Assembly (NCBI GenBank): GCA_026686845.1
Contig: JAIVEN010000010.1
Location: 38,724,001 to 38,788,000 of the forward strand
DNA from: Adenanthera pavonina
Taxonomy: Eukaryota; Streptophyta; Magnoliopsida; Fabales; Fabaceae
Direction: 5' to 3'
DNA length: 64,000 nucleotides
Part shown: positions 11,323 to 23,747 of the stretch, piece by piece
Numbering within the stretch: the stretch's first letter is position 1
Layout: each line of letters starts with the position of its first letter
Notes under the pieces: model-generated
Databases searched by the model: none
What the model was told of the DNA's origin: nothing
What the model saw: only the letters and a program-made list of their open reading frames with translations
Program-made: the position numbers and the translations under genes

Positions 11323-12482
11323 TTAGCAAACACAATTGCTGGGTTCCATAATTCTCTTCTTTAAAAAACCAGAGTTTCCTCCTAAAACTCTCCATACTGC
11401 TCCTAGAGGTAATGTCAGGAAGCTAAGAAGCTGGTTCATGAAATCTTCCTCAGCTAGAGCAAACACTACTTTGCAATCCGATTTTGCTATCATTATATTC
11501 AACTTCATCCTCCTACCCTCTTCACCTCGTCTTTCACTTATCTTGCACTGGGCAGTGTTGAAGTACTCAAAGTTTGGTATATTTCGTAACAATGAATCTG
11601 TAAGAACAGTCCTTGAGACCAACAACCACTTGAGGAGGTCCATTACCTTCAAAAACAATTGAGTCTCAGATAATGAGAATAAGAAATATGAGATTCACAG
11701 TGACGTATAATATAACAATATGCTCACCTCCTTTGGATTAATATTCACCACGATTTCCTCGATTTCATCTTTAGTACGTAGTAGATTCTTCAGTAGACAC
11801 AATGTTGAATCCAGATTAACAGGCAGTAAATTTACATCGTCATAATTAAATAGTGAAAGACGTCCCCCCTACATAGCCTTCCCTCTTATCATCTTGCCAT
11901 TTGGTTAGGTATGAAACGAACGAAAAGTCGCATTAATATAATGTTAGTTGTGAGATAATGATAATTGAAATATATATATAGACACACAAAGAGTTTACCT
12001 CCGCTTCCCCACACTAATCTCTTCGTCAAGCCTTAGCACGTATGTCAAATTCCTCCATCATTTGCATTTCGTATTCTTGAATGTGCTCACCAGCAAACTG
12101 TCTATCTTTCGACATTGGAATGATGCACAAGCATTAAACTAGGTGGGCTTAGTGTCGTCAATTGTGAGTTTGAGATTTTGATTATTTAAGATTCCATAGG
12201 ATTCCTTGGATTAAGGAGCATTTCCTTACATGTGTCTAAACAAAAATACTTTAGGTTCCGATTACCCACACTTTCATACAACGAGCTTATGCATTTGAAT
12301 CTAATAGCCTAGGCATTAGAATCCTTACTAACAATTCTAGCATTAGTTCCCAATGGTAGCGTCAAGAAGCTTTAGAGAATGTCCACAAAATTCTTCTCTG
12401 CCTCAGCATACAATACTCTGTTTTCTTCTTTGTCAACAAAACAACTAAATAAAATTTGTTTTGGTGTTGCAGTTGAAACCAT
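11323..12482 (-). pseudogene. DUF674 family pseudogene, copy A
   Basis: DUF674 is a plant-specific family of unknown function, usually found as tandem copies. The start ATG is at 12482-12480 (MVSTATPKQ), followed by the family motif VLYAEAEKNFVDIL, where an in-frame TAA replaces the expected leucine near 12376. A second exon at about 11880-11735 reads DDVNLLPVNLDSTLCLLKNL. A third exon at 11662-11323 begins near KVMDLLKWLLVSRTVLTDSLL, repeats the DUF674 core (MNQLLSFLTLPLGAVWRVL) and breaks off after GGNSGF. The rest of the second repeat unit and the last exon are missing. It is the leftmost of five same-strand copies. Confidence 0.8.
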
Positions 12483-14295
12483 GCTAGCGTTGCTACATTG
12501 TTACAAAAAAACATTTTTTATGTTGGTTATTTTAGTTTATTTATGTCAGTTATGTAGGGGATGTAGATTTGGCCGATGCAAAAAATTAATTTTTACGTTG
12601 GTTGTTTTTAGCATAAGTAGAAATTGAGTTTTGAAAGCGTTTTGTTTTGGACTTCAGGAACAATTTTGAAACGCCTTCTAAACTTTCGGAAACGCTTTTA
12701 CCATCAATCGTTCTCGAAACTGCTCTTATTTTAAAATAATAAAATTTCATTTTTTACCTTCTTGTCCCCGCATTTCTGTTCCAGCAATACCATAATACAA
12801 AAACAATAGTAATTAAAATTGAAAAATTTTAGTAGCACATAATAATAAGGTATTTCTCTTTCAAGCCTTCATAATAATTTCAATTTATATATAAAGTCCA
12901 TTAATCCTAATATTTCCTTATATTTTTCCCACCAAACAATGAAGTGCTTGAGAGAATCTTACAAGGATGTTGTTCTTAATACATTATTGTTCTTATTGAA
13001 TTTGTTCATTACTAGTGTCTCATGACAAGTGTACTTATAATAATATCAATTCCTTTAATTAACCTCATTATATTAACCCGTTTATTGGATTAGCTCTCTA
13101 TTTTTACCTTACATCCTTATTAAGGCATCATATTCATTATTTTAATTATAAAGCAAGTAGTATTTATGAACTATGAAAAGTCAATAATAATAGGGAATGA
13201 TCATTTTCAACAATTAGAACATAAATACTAAGACAAGACATTAGTATGTATAATCTCTAGGAATTAAATTTTTCTAGGCATATATATCTGTTTAATCTTT
13301 GATGCAGTTCATATATGAATTTGAGTTAATAAAATTTTGAGATTAAATAATCTCATTCTTTATAAACCTTGTTAACTCTCTATAATGGAAACATTAATAT
13401 TTTTCTCTATTACATAATAGAAAGAATTTTTATCCTTGATATACTTTAACTAAATAAGATTTAAAAATATATTCAAGATAAGAGTATAACTATTATTCTT
13501 CAATAATATTTTTTGTGAGGAAATTACTTTTTATATGCCTTTTTCTTCATGGTCTATCTTTGGAACTAAATAATCATTTATTAGAATCTCACTTTAATCC
13601 AAATTTGAGCTCAATTTTTCTTCCACACATATATCCAATAAATATTTATTGTATATATCTCCTTATGTGTGTTATGAGAAATTTATAATGGCTCAAACTA
13701 ATAAGATATCTAATTAAGGATTGTGTGTATCAAGATTGCTGGAGATTCTCTTATCTTGAGAACTATGTCTCTTACCTGTATGGTATGTCATTTACATACC
13801 TTTAGTGTCTATCTATTTTATAGAGAATTACTTTATAATTAGAATATTAAATAGTGACTTATATTAGAATTACATCTAATGCTTATAAATAGATCTTGAC
13901 GTCTTCAAATCATTTACATACCCAAATATTTAGTTTCGTATCGAAATTTTATTATTATTGTATTGAGACAATTGTATTAGTCCTATCATTTATACAATAT
14001 TATCTCATGCTAACATTAATGGGTAAAGAAACTTTAGGTCAAGATATCCCAGAGCTAAGCATTTTCTCCTTTAGACTCTATAATTGCCCATAACTAAACA
14101 AAATTCAAGAGATGATAATAACACTGTAATTTCAAGATTCAACTTAAAACATGCTTACATTGATTCTGTATGAAGCAATCATCCATTACATTTAAAGAAT
14201 ATATACTTACCAATATAACACATATTAAACATAAATTACGTATCACCAAAATCTACCTGTGAGCAAAGATTTTAGCATAGTATAAATTTATGTAT
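12483..14295. other. AT-rich intergenic region with LTR-like segment
   Basis: No protein-coding signal. About 13672-14005 looks like one LTR on the plus strand: it opens TGTGTTATGAG, contains a TATAAATAG box at about 13884 and could end near GCTAACA. No partner copy, primer site or duplication was found, so this is only a suggestion. Confidence 0.25.
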
Positions 14296-14299
14296 TATT

Positions 14300-15130
14300 T
14301 ATGATGAAACTAGAAGGCATTCATACTTCATAATATCTGTGGACTACTTACAAAGTACAATGCAACTTCTATTTCATCCTAATTAAGTATATATTTATAA
14401 CTATCTACCCCTAGGCAAAGATATGTTTTAATTATATACTTAATTAAAATTGATATTTTTTAAGTCTTTACATTATATTTTTGTTTGTTAAAACAAATCA
14501 AGAATGTATGTACTTAAGGATGCCATGACTACTTTTAACTATACATATCATTCACAAGATATTTAAATCATTATGTTTAACAGAACATACATATGTACTC
14601 ATATAGGTATCACGCAATAAGAATTAATTAATTAATTAATCAACTAAATCAGATATATGACTAATTAATTAAAAAAATTCTCCCCATCTGATTAAATCAT
14701 AAATGTGCAATATTTTGTCCTATTGTCTGATGAAATCAGAACGCATTTATATTCCCTAATATCTATGAGCTACTTAAGAAACATAAAGTCATTCTATTCT
14801 ATTCTAATTAAAAATGTAATTGTAATTATCTCCTTATCGGTAAAGATAAATTACAACTACGCATTTAATTAGAATTGATATTTTAAATCCATATGTGATT
14901 TTATTAAATTAATAATGTATACAACAATTATAAATGATTCTATGACTACTCAAATGCATGTTAATCACAAATATCATAAACTATATGCAATTAAAATAAT
15001 ATATATGCACAATTATTATGAGAATTTAAATAATTAATTTAATCAACAAATAAATATGTGATTAAATAATTAAATTTATTCCCCTACTATTTTATTTATT
15101 TAATGTGCCCAGCAATTGTTTAAAAAATTA
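14300..15130. repeat. diverged tandem duplication, about 427-bp unit
   Basis: Copy 1 (about 14300-14726) and copy 2 (about 14727-15130) share ordered blocks: gatgaaa, catt-at-ttc-taatatct, gctactta, ttctatt-catcctaattaa, gcaaagata, atttaattagaattgatattt, atgactact, gattaaat-at and aatgtgc. Divergence is high, with many small indels, so the event is old. There is no coding potential. Confidence 0.65.
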
Positions 15131-15616
15131 ATTTTGAGCTAATAAAATAACTCGATTATTTTGCAAAAATAAAAAAAGTGTTATAATTGTCTAAATAAAA
15201 TTTTTCAAATTCTAGACAATTAAATAACACAAAAAACCCAGAAATTAACCTTTCCAAATTTTTAAACAATTAAAAATGACCAAAAATAAATAATCAATCA
15301 TGGTCTGATATACACTTATGGTTCAAAGCAAATTAAAAACCAATTGGACTCAAAATAAATTTTGGAAATATAAATTTTTGGCTTAAATAAATTTGATAAC
15401 CAAAAATTACCCTAAAAAATAATTCCCAGAAATTATAACATGAAGAAAATGACCCAAGACATTTTATCTGAATCTGGAAGCCCAAAATGATGTTCCAGAA
15501 ACAAAGTATTTGGTCGATTTTGAAAAGCCCAGAACACAGAGACCCAACGCAGCAAGAAGAGAAAAAATAATTGAGGTTCAGAATCGCGAAGCCTAGCTGC
15601 CAGAAAAATAAAATAA

Positions 15617-15627
15617 GGAACGAAGTC
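15617..15627. repeat. left target-site duplication of LINE-2
   Basis: ggaacgaagtc is repeated exactly at 21425-21435, directly after the poly(A) tail of the LINE. This fixes the 5' end of the element at 15628. Confidence 0.9.
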
Positions 15628-15847
15628 GAAGTCACGATCGCGCCTCCGGCCAACTGCGGATCATTGCTCTATTGTTTGGGCGAACTTCAGGCAGAAAGGG
15701 AGCTATTCTGCATAAGTCCTGAACCCGATGCCGGCCGACAATGACCCCAGTTTGTGGAAAGAACATCCACGGTGAGAACATGACCGTTCTCCGGGACCCC
15801 TTGATCCCCCAGAACGGGAACGGTCTCACCCTTTCTTAAAAAGTCCG

Positions 15848-17682
15848 ATGAAGCCATCAGCCTTATCTAATGCAGAAACAGAACAACAACTAGAAGTTCA
15901 GCTTCAAGAGAAAGACCCTTCACCTGCTTTTCCTAATGAGAACCTTTCTGCGAAGAAGATCCGCACACAAGATAACTCTAAGGAAGCCGTGGAAACTGAG
16001 TCCGAGGACGTAACACACGGAACACACCGAACAATGAACATGATCACTGAAATGACCCAGGCACAAACAGATACTCCCACTCCATCACTGAGCCCTCCTT
16101 CGTTCAAAGATAAGCTCCTTAACGGCAACCAAACTCCTAAGCATGGCCCCGTTGAGGACATCGAGCTAGGCGAAGGAGACATAACAATTGTTCATGATGA
16201 GGTGATGCCATCCATTACCTTCTCAAAGCGTGTTATTGACTAGCTGAACCACAGTATGCGTCTATCAGTTGTTGTAAAACTGCTGGGTAGACCCATAGGC
16301 TACAGAACTCTTCTTAACAAGATTTTCACCTTATGGCACCCGAAAGAAACATTTCAACTTATTGATCTGGAGGAAAACTACTTCATTGTCAAGTTTCAAG
16401 ATGAAGAGGACTACAAGGCAGCTCTCCTCAATGGACCATGGGTGGTTTTAGGCCACTACCTCATTGTTCAGCCTTGGCAACCGGAGTTTTCTCCCCTGAA
16501 CCACAAAGTCTCTAGAGCTTATGCTTGGGTAAGACTTCCTAGCCTACCTTACAAGTACTATCACAAAAGTATGATAAGAGCCATTGTTGCAGTGCTTGGG
16601 GAAATTATTCAAATCGACTATAATACAGAATCAAGTGGACGTGGCAAATTTGTACGAGCAGCCATTGTCATAGACTTAACCAAACCCCTAATTTCAAAGT
16701 TGGAAATTGATGGCCTATCGTTGCCAGTGGAATACGAGGGGTTGCCAACCATATGCTACCATTGTGGTCTATTTGGCCACCTTGAAGAAATTTGCCAGCA
16801 TAAGTATGAATCCTCACATAGAGGACCGGAGAATGCAGAAGTGAAGGGATCTACTCAGAAGCAAACAGGGGCAGAACCCCAGCAAGTGGCGCGTTCTGAA
16901 CCTACTCCTTTGGCGCGTGACGGTGAGAAATATGGGCCCTGGATGATAGTACAGCAAAGAGGATGGCGTAACTCCTGTCACACAAAGAAAACTGGAGAAG
17001 CTGGTACCTTAGCTGAAAAAAGTGGCTCTAGATTCAACGCTTTAACTACACCAGAGGAAGTAACCAATGAACAACAAAGAGAACCTGCAGTGATAGGCCA
17101 AACAAGCACCCAACCAGAAGAAACCATCATCACCCAACAACCTATGGAGAACTTAACCTCCAACATGCCCTACAAAAAAGACAAGAAAAATGCCCAAACA
17201 ACCAACCCTATACCTCCACAGCACAATACAGATAGCTAAGTCACAAAAAGACAAACCAAGCTACTAAACACAACCCACCATCAGAATCTATCTTTGACTC
17301 CCCTGCCTATAAGGCAACTCTTACTCCTACCTCCCTTGATGACACACACCACTCGGTGGTTTAAATTTCAAACCCCAAAATCTCTAATAAACCTGGAAAT
17401 GAACTTACATTGGAAAGACACCCAAAGCCCAGTAGAAAGTCCCCCCAAACCACCAACCATAACAAGGAAACCTTGTGGCCTAAACCTCCTGATAAAAGCC
17501 CAACAAAACCTAGCGTGAAACTCCAACAAAATATCCAAGTCAGGAAGCTAAAGGCCGCTAGTAAGCAGGCATGTGAAGGCACTTCAGGGAAATTAAAAGA
17601 AGCCATTCTGGACGCTTTAGAGGAAGGTATGAGAGATTATCTTGATGGAAGTGCCTCCATCGGTTCAAATATGGAAGTTTGA
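15848..17682 (+). pseudogene. LINE-2 ORF1 (DUF4283 plus zinc knuckle)
   Basis: Gag-like RNA-binding protein of plant L1 elements. It starts with ATG at 15848. One in-frame TAG at 16241-16243 interrupts a continuous frame to 17239. The DUF4283 region covers about 16256-16520 and ends with a PWVVLGHYLIVQPW block. The CCHC zinc knuckle (CYHCGLFGHLEEIC, spacing C-2-C-4-H-4-C) is at about 16756-16797. A frameshift near 17230 is needed to join the lysine-rich C-terminus at 17410-17682. Its normal role would be to coat LINE RNA. Confidence 0.85.
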
Positions 17683-17707
17683 TTTTCCCACCCTCTCCCT
17701 CATCATA

Positions 17708-20700
17708 ATGAATAGAACAATAATTACTTGGAACTGCCAGGAAGCAGCATCGAGAAGCTTTCAACAAGCCTTGTGCTCTCACATAGAAGACTACAGACCC
17801 ATTATCTTGGTTCTAGTGGAACCTCAGATTTCAGGGATCATTGCAGACAAGGTTATGAAGAAGACGGGCTTTCCTTACTCCCATAGAGTAGAATCTAATG
17901 GATTTTCTGGGGGGATTTGGTTACTTTGGACTGACCAAGTAGAAGTTAAAATTCTAGCAAATCATAGGCAATTTGCCCATGCTGAGATCAAATGGAAATA
18001 TAATAGGAAGCAATTCTATTTCACTGCCATCTATGGATCCCCAACACCATCCTTCCGATCCCATCTATGGGGAGATTTAACAGCTATTATGAAGAATTGA
18101 GATGATTCCTGGCTCCTTGCTGGAGACTTTAATGCAACCCTAAACTTGGATGACAGAAAAGGAGGTGCAAAACGCAAATCTCCTAGCTGCCCTGCCTTTC
18201 AGAAATTTACTCAAGATCACAGACTCATCGACATGGGCTTTCAGGGCCCAAAATACACTTGGCAAAGACGAACTACTTTGGCTAGGCTTGACCGTGCCCT
18301 AGCCAATTCCTCCTGGGCTAATCTTTTTCAACATTTCCAAGTCCAGCACTTAGCAAGAATACAATCGGGCCACAAACCAATCTCCATCACACTTGAGTCA
18401 AGCACTGACCCACTAAAAAAAGAAAAACACTTCAAATTTCTTTCCCCTTGGGTCTACCACCCTGATTTCAACCAATTAGTTAAGAAAGTTTGGGTCAACG
18501 AAAAAAGCATCCTAGACAATATCAAACCTTCACCTTCCAAGCCTTAGTATGGAGCACACAGGTATTTGGCAATATACAATACAGAAAACGGAGAATTAAG
18601 GCTCGACTATTAGGCATCCAAAAAACCCTTGAGCTAAAACCCCTATGCCACAATCTCTGTAATCTTGAATGCGAGCTACTGGTGGAATTTGAAGACACAT
18701 GCCTACAAGAAGAGCTTTTATGGATGCAGAAATCTAGGAGTGATTGGATTCAGTTAGGAGATCATAACACTGCTTATTTTCACATGAAGGCACTAATTCG
18801 AAAGCGACGTTCTGAAATCCTTATGCTGAAAGACTCAAGTGGAGCTTGGCAATCTGATAGCACTATACTAAGTAATATTGCCACTAATTACTTCAGAACC
18901 TTATACACTGAAGAAGATGTGACGTGCACCCCCTATGTTGTGTCAGGTATGTTCCCACAAATCCCTAATTCCCTACTTACTGATCTACAACAAGAGGTTA
19001 CTCTTAATGAAATGAAGAAAGCTATCTTTGAGATGAGCCCAATAAAAGCCCCTGGAGTGGACGGAATGCCAGCACTTTTCTTTCAAAGCCAATGGGAAAT
19101 TATGGGTGGCACCATATTTAGCATGATCCAAAACATCTTTAATGGAGGCCCCATTGATCCAGCATTGAATAATACTCTCATCACTCTCATTCCCAAAATT
19201 CAGCACCCACAATCCATCAAGGAGTTTCGCCCCATCAGTCTCTGCTCGACAATGTACAAGCTCATCACAAAAATCATCTCAAATAGACTTAAGCACATCA
19301 TGCCTCATATCACGCAACCATTCCAAACAAGCTTTGTTAAGGGAAGAAATATCATTGATAATATTATGATAGCACAAGAAGTTATCCACTCCATGAGACT
19401 TAAGAGAGGCAAAGCGGGCTGGATGGCAATTAAAGTGGACCTTGAAAAGGCTTTTGACAAACTTAGATGGGATTTTATAGAAGATACACTCAAAGATGCG
19501 GGACTTCTAGACAGACTAATCCATATTATCATGAATTGTATTAAGGGTTTATCAATGCAAGTTTTATGGAATGGCACAGCTTCCATGCCTTTCAAGCCTA
19601 ATAGAGGAATTCGTCAAGGAGACCCTTTATCACCCTACATCTTCGTTTTATGTATAGAACACCTTTCCCAAGCAATTCTGAAGGAAGTGAACAACAAGAA
19701 ATGGCGCACCATCAAATTAGGTACAAATGGGCCCTCTCTTTCCCATTTATTCTTTGCAGATAATTTGGTGCTCTTTGGCATTGCTGATAGCAACCAAGTT
19801 AATGTCATAAAGAAAGTCTTGCAAAAATTTAGTGACTCTTCAGGTCAACTTGTAAACCAATCCAAAACTAGAGTTTTCTTTTCAAATAATGTTGATCAGA
19901 GAGCTGCTGCTAACATATGCAATAGTCTGGGCTACCAAAAATCTGACCACCTAGGGAAATATCTTGGAGTCCTGTTCCTGCACAGCAGAGTTGTTAAAAG
20001 CACCTATGCCTATTTGGAAGATCGTATAAAACAAAAGCTTGCAGGCTGGAAGACTAAAACCTTGTCCTTGGCAGGACGCATCATCCTTGCCAAATCAGTC
20101 CTCATAACTATTCCATTCTATGCAATGTAATCCGCCAAAATACCCACCAATTGCTGCAACAGGATGGAAAAGCTTATAAGAGATTTCATTTGAGGATCAA
20201 ATGTTAAGCTGAGAAAAGTCCATCTTGTTAAATGGGATGAGCTATGCTAGCCTCTCGAGCATGGAGGTTGTTGAATCAAACGGTTAGAGAACCAAAACAA
20301 AGCCTTTCTCTCAAAACTAGCATTTAAAATGATAGCCCACCCTGATCTTCTTTGAGTCAAAGTACTACGAGCCAAATACAGGTGGACGGACCTCAACTAT
20401 GGCTCCTTCAAAGTCAATGCCTTATCTCATCTCTGGAAAAATATAGGGAAAGTTTGGAAAGAAACAGAAATGGGGATAAAATGGAATCCTGGCAATGGGG
20501 AAAAAGTTAAGTTTTGGAGCAATAACTGGGTAGGAGAACTTGGACCACTAATGAACTTAGCTTTCACTGATATAAGAACTGAAGACCAAAGTAAAGTAAT
20601 CTCAGACTTTACTTCCAACAATGGCTCATGGAATTGGGACTTATTTAACCATCTCTTACCGCCCTTGGTACTAGAACAAATTGCATCAATTCCACCGCCA

Positions 20701-21276
20701 TCTATCACTGATGAAGAAGCATCTTGCTTCTGGAGTCATACCAGTAATGGAGATTTCACAGTCTCCTCAGCATACAAGGCCTTCCATGAACAGAGCTGGA
20801 GTGACAAAGACCCTAGATGGAAATAGATATGGAGATGGCCAGGTGCACAACGTGTACGCTCATTCCTTTGGCTCACAATGAAAGGAAAGCTTCTCACCAA
20901 TCAAGAAAGGTTCAAAAGACACATGACCAATGACAACACCTGCATACTTTGTAGAAGTGGAGTAGAGGATATCGACCATGTCATTAGAAGGTGCCCACTA
21001 GCCTATTCCAGCTGATTACATATCCTCCCACTGAATCAAATCTCAAGCTTCTTTGGGGCCCTTTTCGAGTATTGGTTCATGAGAAATATTCACAAAAGCA
21101 AAGATGTCTCATTGAGGGTCAAGTTTGGCTTGATGTGCTGGAAACTATGGGATGTAAGGAACAAACGTCTATTTACAGATGAACGTTTCAAAGCCACTGA
21201 CATTGCCCAAACTGTTCGTGCATTAACCATTCATACTCTTAGAGCCAAGGAGATCTATAACCTTGTACCTGATTAA
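17708..21276 (+). pseudogene. LINE-2 ORF2 (endonuclease, RT, zf-RVT)
   Basis: The protein would nick target DNA and reverse-transcribe LINE RNA. ATG at 17708 opens an apurinic-like endonuclease (TWNC near 17726, GDFNA near 18122, then a D-R-A-L-A segment). Reverse transcriptase covers about 19010-20000: RPISL, VDLEKAFDKLRWDF near 19437, GIRQGDPLSPY near 19606, and the catalytic box FADN (usually FADD) near 19753. A zf-RVT cysteine cluster (CILC, then H and C) ends the protein, with TAA at 21274. Stops are at 18098, 20128, 20191, 20248, 20272, 20353, 20824 and 21013, and one frameshift lies near 18535. Unlike the LINE at 5.5 kb there is no RNase H domain. Confidence 0.9.
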
Positions 21277-21424
21277 CTCTTTCTATCCTTTGCCTTTTGC
21301 CTTTTGCTCACATAGGAATTAGCTTTGTTTTCGATTGTTTGTAATGCTCTCCGACTGATTTCTTTTTCGAGAGCTTGCACAGTTGATTAATGCCATTCAT
21401 CCCCTTTTTCTCAAAAAAAAAAAA

Positions 21425-21435
21425 GGAACGAAGTC
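21425..21435. repeat. right target-site duplication of LINE-2
   Basis: Exact copy of ggaacgaagtc from 15617-15627, abutting the A tail. Confidence 0.9.
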
Positions 21436-21833
21436 CAAAATCACTCATGGCCCAACGTCAGACAAAGCCCAACTAGATGAGATAAGTGAAATGGTTCATT
21501 TCACAAAACCCAAAGCCAATACTTAGTGCATAGAAACAAGCAGGAGATTATCACAATAATTGATCTCTATAAATCATACATAAATTACTAGATTGTGAAA
21601 TCAAAATTTGTACGCATGTAGTCTGGGATATGCACATGGATGTGACAAGAAATAAAGCAATTTCAAATTACATGATGATAGTGATAATCAGAATCTTTGT
21701 CTATCTCGCATAAAATCACATAAACATGATTTTACATATCTGTCAGTCAAGCTATGTATCAAATTAACAGATTGGAAAATTAATTTCTCAACTATACAAG
21801 AAACATGATACAGGCAGAGGTCTCAGAGTATTA
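21436..21833. other. non-coding stretch left of an LTR
   Basis: About 400 bp without coding signal. Because a primer-binding site and LTR lie immediately to the right and face left, this is probably the 5' untranslated part of an LTR retroelement read on the minus strand. It was split from sequence further left by the LINE insertion. Confidence 0.4.
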
Positions 21834-21845
21834 GCTCTGATGCCA
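21834..21845 (-). other. primer-binding site (initiator Met tRNA type)
   Basis: Minus-strand TGGCATCAGAGC differs by one base from TGGTATCAGAGC, the usual plant initiator-Met tRNA primer site, and lies 2 nt inside the LTR at 21848-22280. Confidence 0.65.
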
Positions 21846-21847
21846 CA

Positions 21848-22280
21848 TGTGAGACAAATTCAATTTTTAATATAAATTCAATTTATTGAATTTTCCCACA
21901 GTTTAGAATAGCAGTAGAAGACTTTATAAATACCTCTCGCCATGCTAGATGATTTGATATAGGTATCCTTATGAACTCATAGCTACTAGATCTAAACATT
22001 AGATCTAAAATTATAAGAGAAAAAATAGTTAGAAGAAATATAGGAAAAAGTAATTTAAGCAGATAGTTCTTCCAACTAGTTATGAGACTCAGTGATGAAA
22101 CCTGAGATTTAGTCTTAACTAGTCGGGGAATTGGAGCATGTGTTAAACTCAACTCAGTCTTCCTCTATTTAATAACCTTGACCATCATCGGTTATTAAAT
22201 TTAAATTTGAATTTGAATTCAAACAAAGATAAAAATAAAATTATGACTGAGTTTATCACTTATTCCCTAAAATCGCTACA
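21848..22280 (-). mobile_element. single LTR of an LTR retroelement (433 bp)
   Basis: Bounded by TGTGAGAC...GCTACA on the plus strand (TG...CA ends, TGT/ACA inverted tips). It has a minus-strand TATA-like TATTTATA at about 21925 and a primer-binding site on its left. This makes it the 5' LTR of an element transcribed leftward. I found no second copy of the LTR and no gag or pol in this window. It may be a non-autonomous element or a deletion remnant. Confidence 0.6.
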
Positions 22281-22390
22281 ATATCTTCTCTTGAAAATAA
22301 AGAACACACTCAATTAAAATATATTTAATTAAACCAACAATATAAATATATAATTTAAATAAATTCAAATTAAATATTATAAAATTAAAT

Positions 22391-22524
22391 ATATCTAACA
22401 TATTGTCGATGCTTGTCTTTTTGTATTGTTGTAAATATCTTTGGGTGCTTTTTTTTGTCATGGCAACTTCATGTATTCGTTTTGAGATTAATACAATCTT
22501 TCCCCTTCTTCCATAAAAAAAAAA
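22391..22524 (+). mobile_element. short LINE 3' tail inserted at DUF674 copy B
   Basis: A pyrimidine-rich, non-coding 3' end ending ttcttccat plus ten A residues (22515-22524). This resembles the 3' UTR termini of the other LINEs here. It abuts the last readable part of DUF674 copy B. The left boundary is approximate. Confidence 0.45.
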
Positions 22525-23112
22525 TGACAAAACAGTGAGAGATGAAAGGGGTTTCAAAAATAAGTCATATGCAACCATGAACAATGTCGGCCACTTGACA
22601 TATCCATACGATGATGTTCCCATAGCTGGAGATTTGTGGTCCCATAAATTCACCCTTTGTAGATGCTCATAAGATAAAATATGATATGAACTATCAATAG
22701 TAGTCAGACTAGTTGAGTAAGGATCATCCGGACATATTGCGAAGATATAACGTTGAATTAGTTACTTCATTGATAGGTAACATCTTGATTATTCACACTA
22801 AATGTGGGGCCACCCCATGGATGATGAACATGTTCTTACCAGACTTGAATTCTCTAGTGGAATCAAAATTGGTCAAACTAAGGAGCTGGTTCATGAAATC
22901 TCCATTAACTTGACCAAACAATACCTTGTATCTCTCTTACGATGAATTGAGTGTTGAAGTTCTCAGGGGTTTAGGCCTTCCATGACAATGAATCTGTTAG
23001 AGCAGTCTCTGAGAATAAGGAGCATGCACTTGAGGAGGTCCAATACCTTCAAAAGACAACATAATATCATATCCATGAAATAAGATTCTCAGGGAAGTAA
23101 TATATCAATATG

Positions 23113-23120
23113 CTCACCTC
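23113..23120. repeat. left 8-bp duplication of hAT-like MITE
   Basis: ctcacctc, repeated exactly at 23671-23678. Confidence 0.85.
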
Positions 23121-23670
23121 TAACGGTGATCATGGGCCGAGTTTGATCCCTGCCCATTACCTGGCTTGATAATGTTCGGGCAAAATATCGGACTAGGCCG
23201 ATATTATATATATTTTAAATTAAAAAATAAAAAAATTTATTTAATAATAAAAAATATACTTATTTATATTTAAAAATAGATTTTCTTAAAAAATAATCTT
23301 AGAAAAAACTAAAATTTTTAAAAATTTATGGATATTTAACCATTATACATTAATTTTACATAAATATTAAGTTAAAAAATTAATTCAAAATTAAAAAAAA
23401 AACTTGAAATATTAAAATCTTACAAAGTTTTCATAATATTTATATAGTAAATATATTATATTAGATATATAAAGAATAAAAATTCTATAAAATTAATTAA
23501 TATATATAAAATAATTGAAAAAAAAGAAACATATATAGATTAGGTCGGGTAAGGCTAGCAACGCTTGGCCCTAACCCCAGCCCGACTCCAAATTTGGCCT
23601 GACCTAGTTGGCCTAATGTGGTCGGGTTGGACCGGGCCAACTGAGCCTCGAGCAATGTTGTGCAACTCTA
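23121..23670. mobile_element. hAT-like MITE, 550 bp
   Basis: A 550-bp non-coding insertion in an intron of DUF674 copy B, flanked by a perfect 8-bp duplication, the length typical of hAT transposition. The right end read outward (TAGAGTTGCACAAC) fits the hAT terminal pattern YARRGNTG; the left end (TAACGGTGATCAT) is a diverged counterpart. Both sub-terminal regions carry GGGCCGA/GGCCC-rich inverted blocks, with an AT-rich centre. Confidence 0.8.
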
Positions 23671-23678
23671 CTCACCTC
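23671..23678. repeat. right 8-bp duplication of hAT-like MITE
   Basis: ctcacctc, identical to 23113-23120. Confidence 0.85.
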
Positions 23679-23747
23679 CTTTGTACCAAGATTAAAAGTC
23701 AATTCCTCGGCTGTACCTTAAGTACGTGTATTCCTTAGTAGACACAA

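Larger units (their letters stand above)
15628..21424 (+). mobile_element. full-length L1-type LINE (5.8 kb), decayed
   Basis: Complete non-LTR retrotransposon: a GC-richer 5' UTR of about 220 bp (15628-15847), ORF1, ORF2, a 3' UTR and a 12-A tail at 21413-21424, flanked by a perfect 11-bp duplication. The 5' UTR, unusually GC-rich for the window, probably contains the internal promoter. Both ORFs carry stops and frameshifts, so this copy is dead. It lies in non-coding DNA between DUF674 copies A and B. Confidence 0.95.
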
